Assembly: GCA_004299465.1 (NCBI GenBank)
Contig: SCST01000604.1
Coordinates: 1 to 7,206, forward strand
From: Methylovulum sp.
Lineage (GTDB): Bacteria > Pseudomonadota > Gammaproteobacteria > Methylococcales > Methylomonadaceae
Length of the DNA: 7,206 nt
Direction: 5' to 3'
Shown here: positions 6,304 to 7,206 of the stretch, piece after piece
How positions within the stretch are numbered: the stretch's first letter is position 1
Layout of the letters: every line of letters begins with the position of its first letter
Position numbers and translations under genes: made by a program
The notes under the pieces: generated by a model
Seen by the model: only the letters and a program-made list of their open reading frames with translations
Told to the model about the DNA's origin: nothing
The model's database searches: none

Positions 6304-7206
6304 ATGGACAAGCAAAAGCGATATACTCGCCCTTTTATACTGGCATTAACGCTGCATTTTGCATTATTAGGTTTGTTTGCATTAAGCGCCTTGTTAAAGC
6401 CTGAAAAACAGGATTCAGAAAAACCCGCACCGGAAATTATCCATGCCACCATGTTCGATGCCGCGGAAATAGAGGCGCAAGAACAAGCGGTTAAACAAGC
6501 AGAAGCAGCTGAGGCCAAAGCGGCTAAGGACAAACTTGAAGCTGAACAAGCTAGAAAACAGGCGGAAATTGAAAAAGCTGAAGCAGAAGCAGAGCGAATT
6601 GAGTTAGAAAAGCAACAGGCCGCAGCCGAGGAAAAAGCCAAAGCCGAAGCCGCAGCAAAGGCTAAAGCGGAAGTGGCTATGAAGGCCAAGGCAGAGGCCG
6701 CTGAAAAAGCCAAGACGGAAGCTAAAGCCGAAGCTGCCGCAAAGGCCAAAGTAGAGGCTGCCGAAAAAGCCAAGGCGGAAGCCAAAACAGAGGCCGCTGA
6801 AAAAGCCAAGGTGGAAGCTGCCGCAAAGACCAAAGCAGAGGCTGCCGAAAAAGCCAAGGCGGAAGCCAAAACAGAGGCCGCTGAAAAAGCCAAGGTGGAA
6901 GCTGCCGCGAAGGCTAAAGCAGAGGCCGCCGAAAAAGCCAAGGCGGAAGCTAAAGCCGAAGCCGCCGCGAAGGCTAAAGCAGAGGCCGCCGAAAAAGCCA
7001 AGGCGGAAGCTAAAGCCGAAGTCGCCGCAAAGGCCAAAGCAGAGGCCGCCGAAAAAGCCAAGGCGGAAGCTAAAGCCGAAGCGGCCGCAAAGGCCAAAGC
7101 AGAGGCCGCCGAAAAAGCCAAGGCGGAAGCTAAAGCCGAAGCCGCCGCGAAGGCAAAAGCGGAGGCTGCCGAAAAAGCCAAGGCGGAAGCTAAAGCCGAA
7201 GCCGCC
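6304..7206 (+). CDS. tolA: Tol-Pal system protein TolA, 3' end beyond the window
   Basis: The frame is open for 301 codons from ATG 6304 to the window edge, with no stop. It starts MDKQKRYTRPF, then a membrane helix at about 12-31 containing His18, the residue equivalent to the conserved TolA/TonB transmembrane histidine that contacts TolQ/TolR. A short linker with PAPEIIHATMFDAAE follows; this resembles Pseudomonas TolA more than E. coli. From about residue 55 onward the protein is almost only Ala, Lys and Glu and should be one long helix, the periplasm-spanning domain II. From 6649 on it is made of tandem repeats (annotated separately). Domain III, which binds TolB, Pal and colicins, is not in the window. 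Position and start fit the tolQRA operon. The helical domain already exceeds 240 residues here, so the full protein is probably at least as long as the 421 residues of E. coli TolA. No strong ribosome site is visible, so translation may depend on tolR. Confidence 0.93.
   Translation, partial: MDKQKRYTRPFILALTLHFALLGLFALSALLKPEKQDSEKPAPEIIHATMFDAAEIEAQEQAVKQAEAAEAKAAKDKLEAEQARKQAEIEKAEAEAERIELEKQQAAAEEKAKAEAAAKAKAEVAMKAKAEAAEKAKTEAKAEAAAKAKVEAAEKAKAEAKTEAAEKAKVEAAAKTKAEAAEKAKAEAKTEAAEKAKVEAAAKAKAEAAEKAKAEAKAEAAAKAKAEAAEKAKAEAKAEVAAKAKAEAAEKAKAEAKAEAAAKAKAEAAEKAKAEAKAEAAAKAKAEAAEKAKAEAKAEAA
6649..6900 (+). repeat. Three 84-bp (28-residue) tandem blocks within tolA
   Basis: Blocks at 6649-6732, 6733-6816 and 6817-6900 each encode 28 residues of Ala/Lys/Glu helix. 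The second and third differ at only two bases in 84. The first is more diverged and includes the variants VAMKAKAE and AEKAKTE. Each block can be read as the 20-residue unit seen downstream plus an extra 8-residue module of the AAEKAKVE kind (24 bp). The array keeps the tolA reading frame throughout. Confidence 0.85.
6901..7206 (+). repeat. Five 60-bp (20-residue) tandem repeats within tolA, continuing off the edge
   Basis: Copies start at 6901, 6961, 7021, 7081 and 7141, and a sixth begins at 7201. Neighbouring copies differ at 1, 3, 2 and 5 positions. Bases 28-60 of the unit are identical in all five, including third codon positions. Each unit encodes an 8-residue module, AAAKAKAE, plus a 12-residue module, AAEKAKAEAKAE. 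The only amino-acid change is Ala to Val at the first residue of the third copy. Silent identity of this degree points to recent duplication or gene-conversion homogenisation rather than selection on protein sequence alone. Confidence 0.9.

Noticed and set aside
6300..7181. A 293-codon minus-strand open frame, rich in Ala, Ser and Phe, opposite tolA
   Set aside because: It is the antisense shadow of the Ala/Lys/Glu codon repeats, which contain no stop codons in that frame. It is low-complexity, has no family resemblance, and lies exactly over the well-supported tolA repeats.
1..7206. CRISPR array, tRNA or rRNA genes, insertion sequence or phage genes
   Set aside because: None seen: the only regular repeats are inside tolA, where they are coding and have no spacers, and no transposase, integrase or tRNA-like fold was recognised on either strand.

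Overview
The window reads as chromosomal core DNA of a gammaproteobacterium. The order yebC–ruvC–ruvA–ruvB–ybgC–tolQ–tolR–tolA on one strand matches the arrangement known from Pseudomonas and many other gammaproteobacteria; in E. coli these genes lie in separate clusters. Base composition looks moderate, near 50% GC by eye. The style of the intergenic repeats makes me think of Methylococcales (gammaproteobacterial methanotrophs), but that is an unverified impression.

Layout, all genes on the plus strand. Positions 1-303 hold no convincing gene: they contain an imperfect 28-bp inverted repeat (58-85 and 185-212) that looks like a small dispersed or MITE/REP-like element, then a short leader with dyads and a good Shine-Dalgarno site. 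Positions 304-1575 encode a membrane-anchored SPFH/Band 7 protein, closed by a probable intrinsic terminator at 1580-1603. yebC follows (1728-2474). A 188-bp spacer then leads into a tight run: ruvC, ruvA and ruvB (Holliday-junction processing) overlap by 4 bases each, ybgC starts 5 bp after ruvB, ybgC overlaps tolQ by 11 bp, tolQ overlaps tolR by 4 bp, and tolA starts 5 bp after tolR. tolA runs off the right edge after 301 codons, still inside its helical domain; tolB, pal and cpoB would be expected beyond.

Functionally the run joins two unrelated systems. RuvABC migrates and cuts Holliday junctions during recombinational repair. TolQ and TolR form a proton-driven inner-membrane motor that energises TolA, which spans the periplasm to TolB/Pal and supports outer-membrane constriction at division. 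YbgC is the hotdog thioesterase habitually found with Tol-Pal. The spacing suggests co-transcription from ruvC onward, with translational coupling at most junctions.

I found no new multi-gene system. The most notable item is the tolA helical domain, which carries three 84-bp blocks followed by five nearly identical 60-bp tandem repeats built from 24-bp and 36-bp modules, a sign of recent or ongoing repeat expansion. Secondary items are the inverted-repeat element at the left edge, an 11-codon mini-ORF whose stop overlaps the ruvC start, and an SPFH protein with no partner gene in view.
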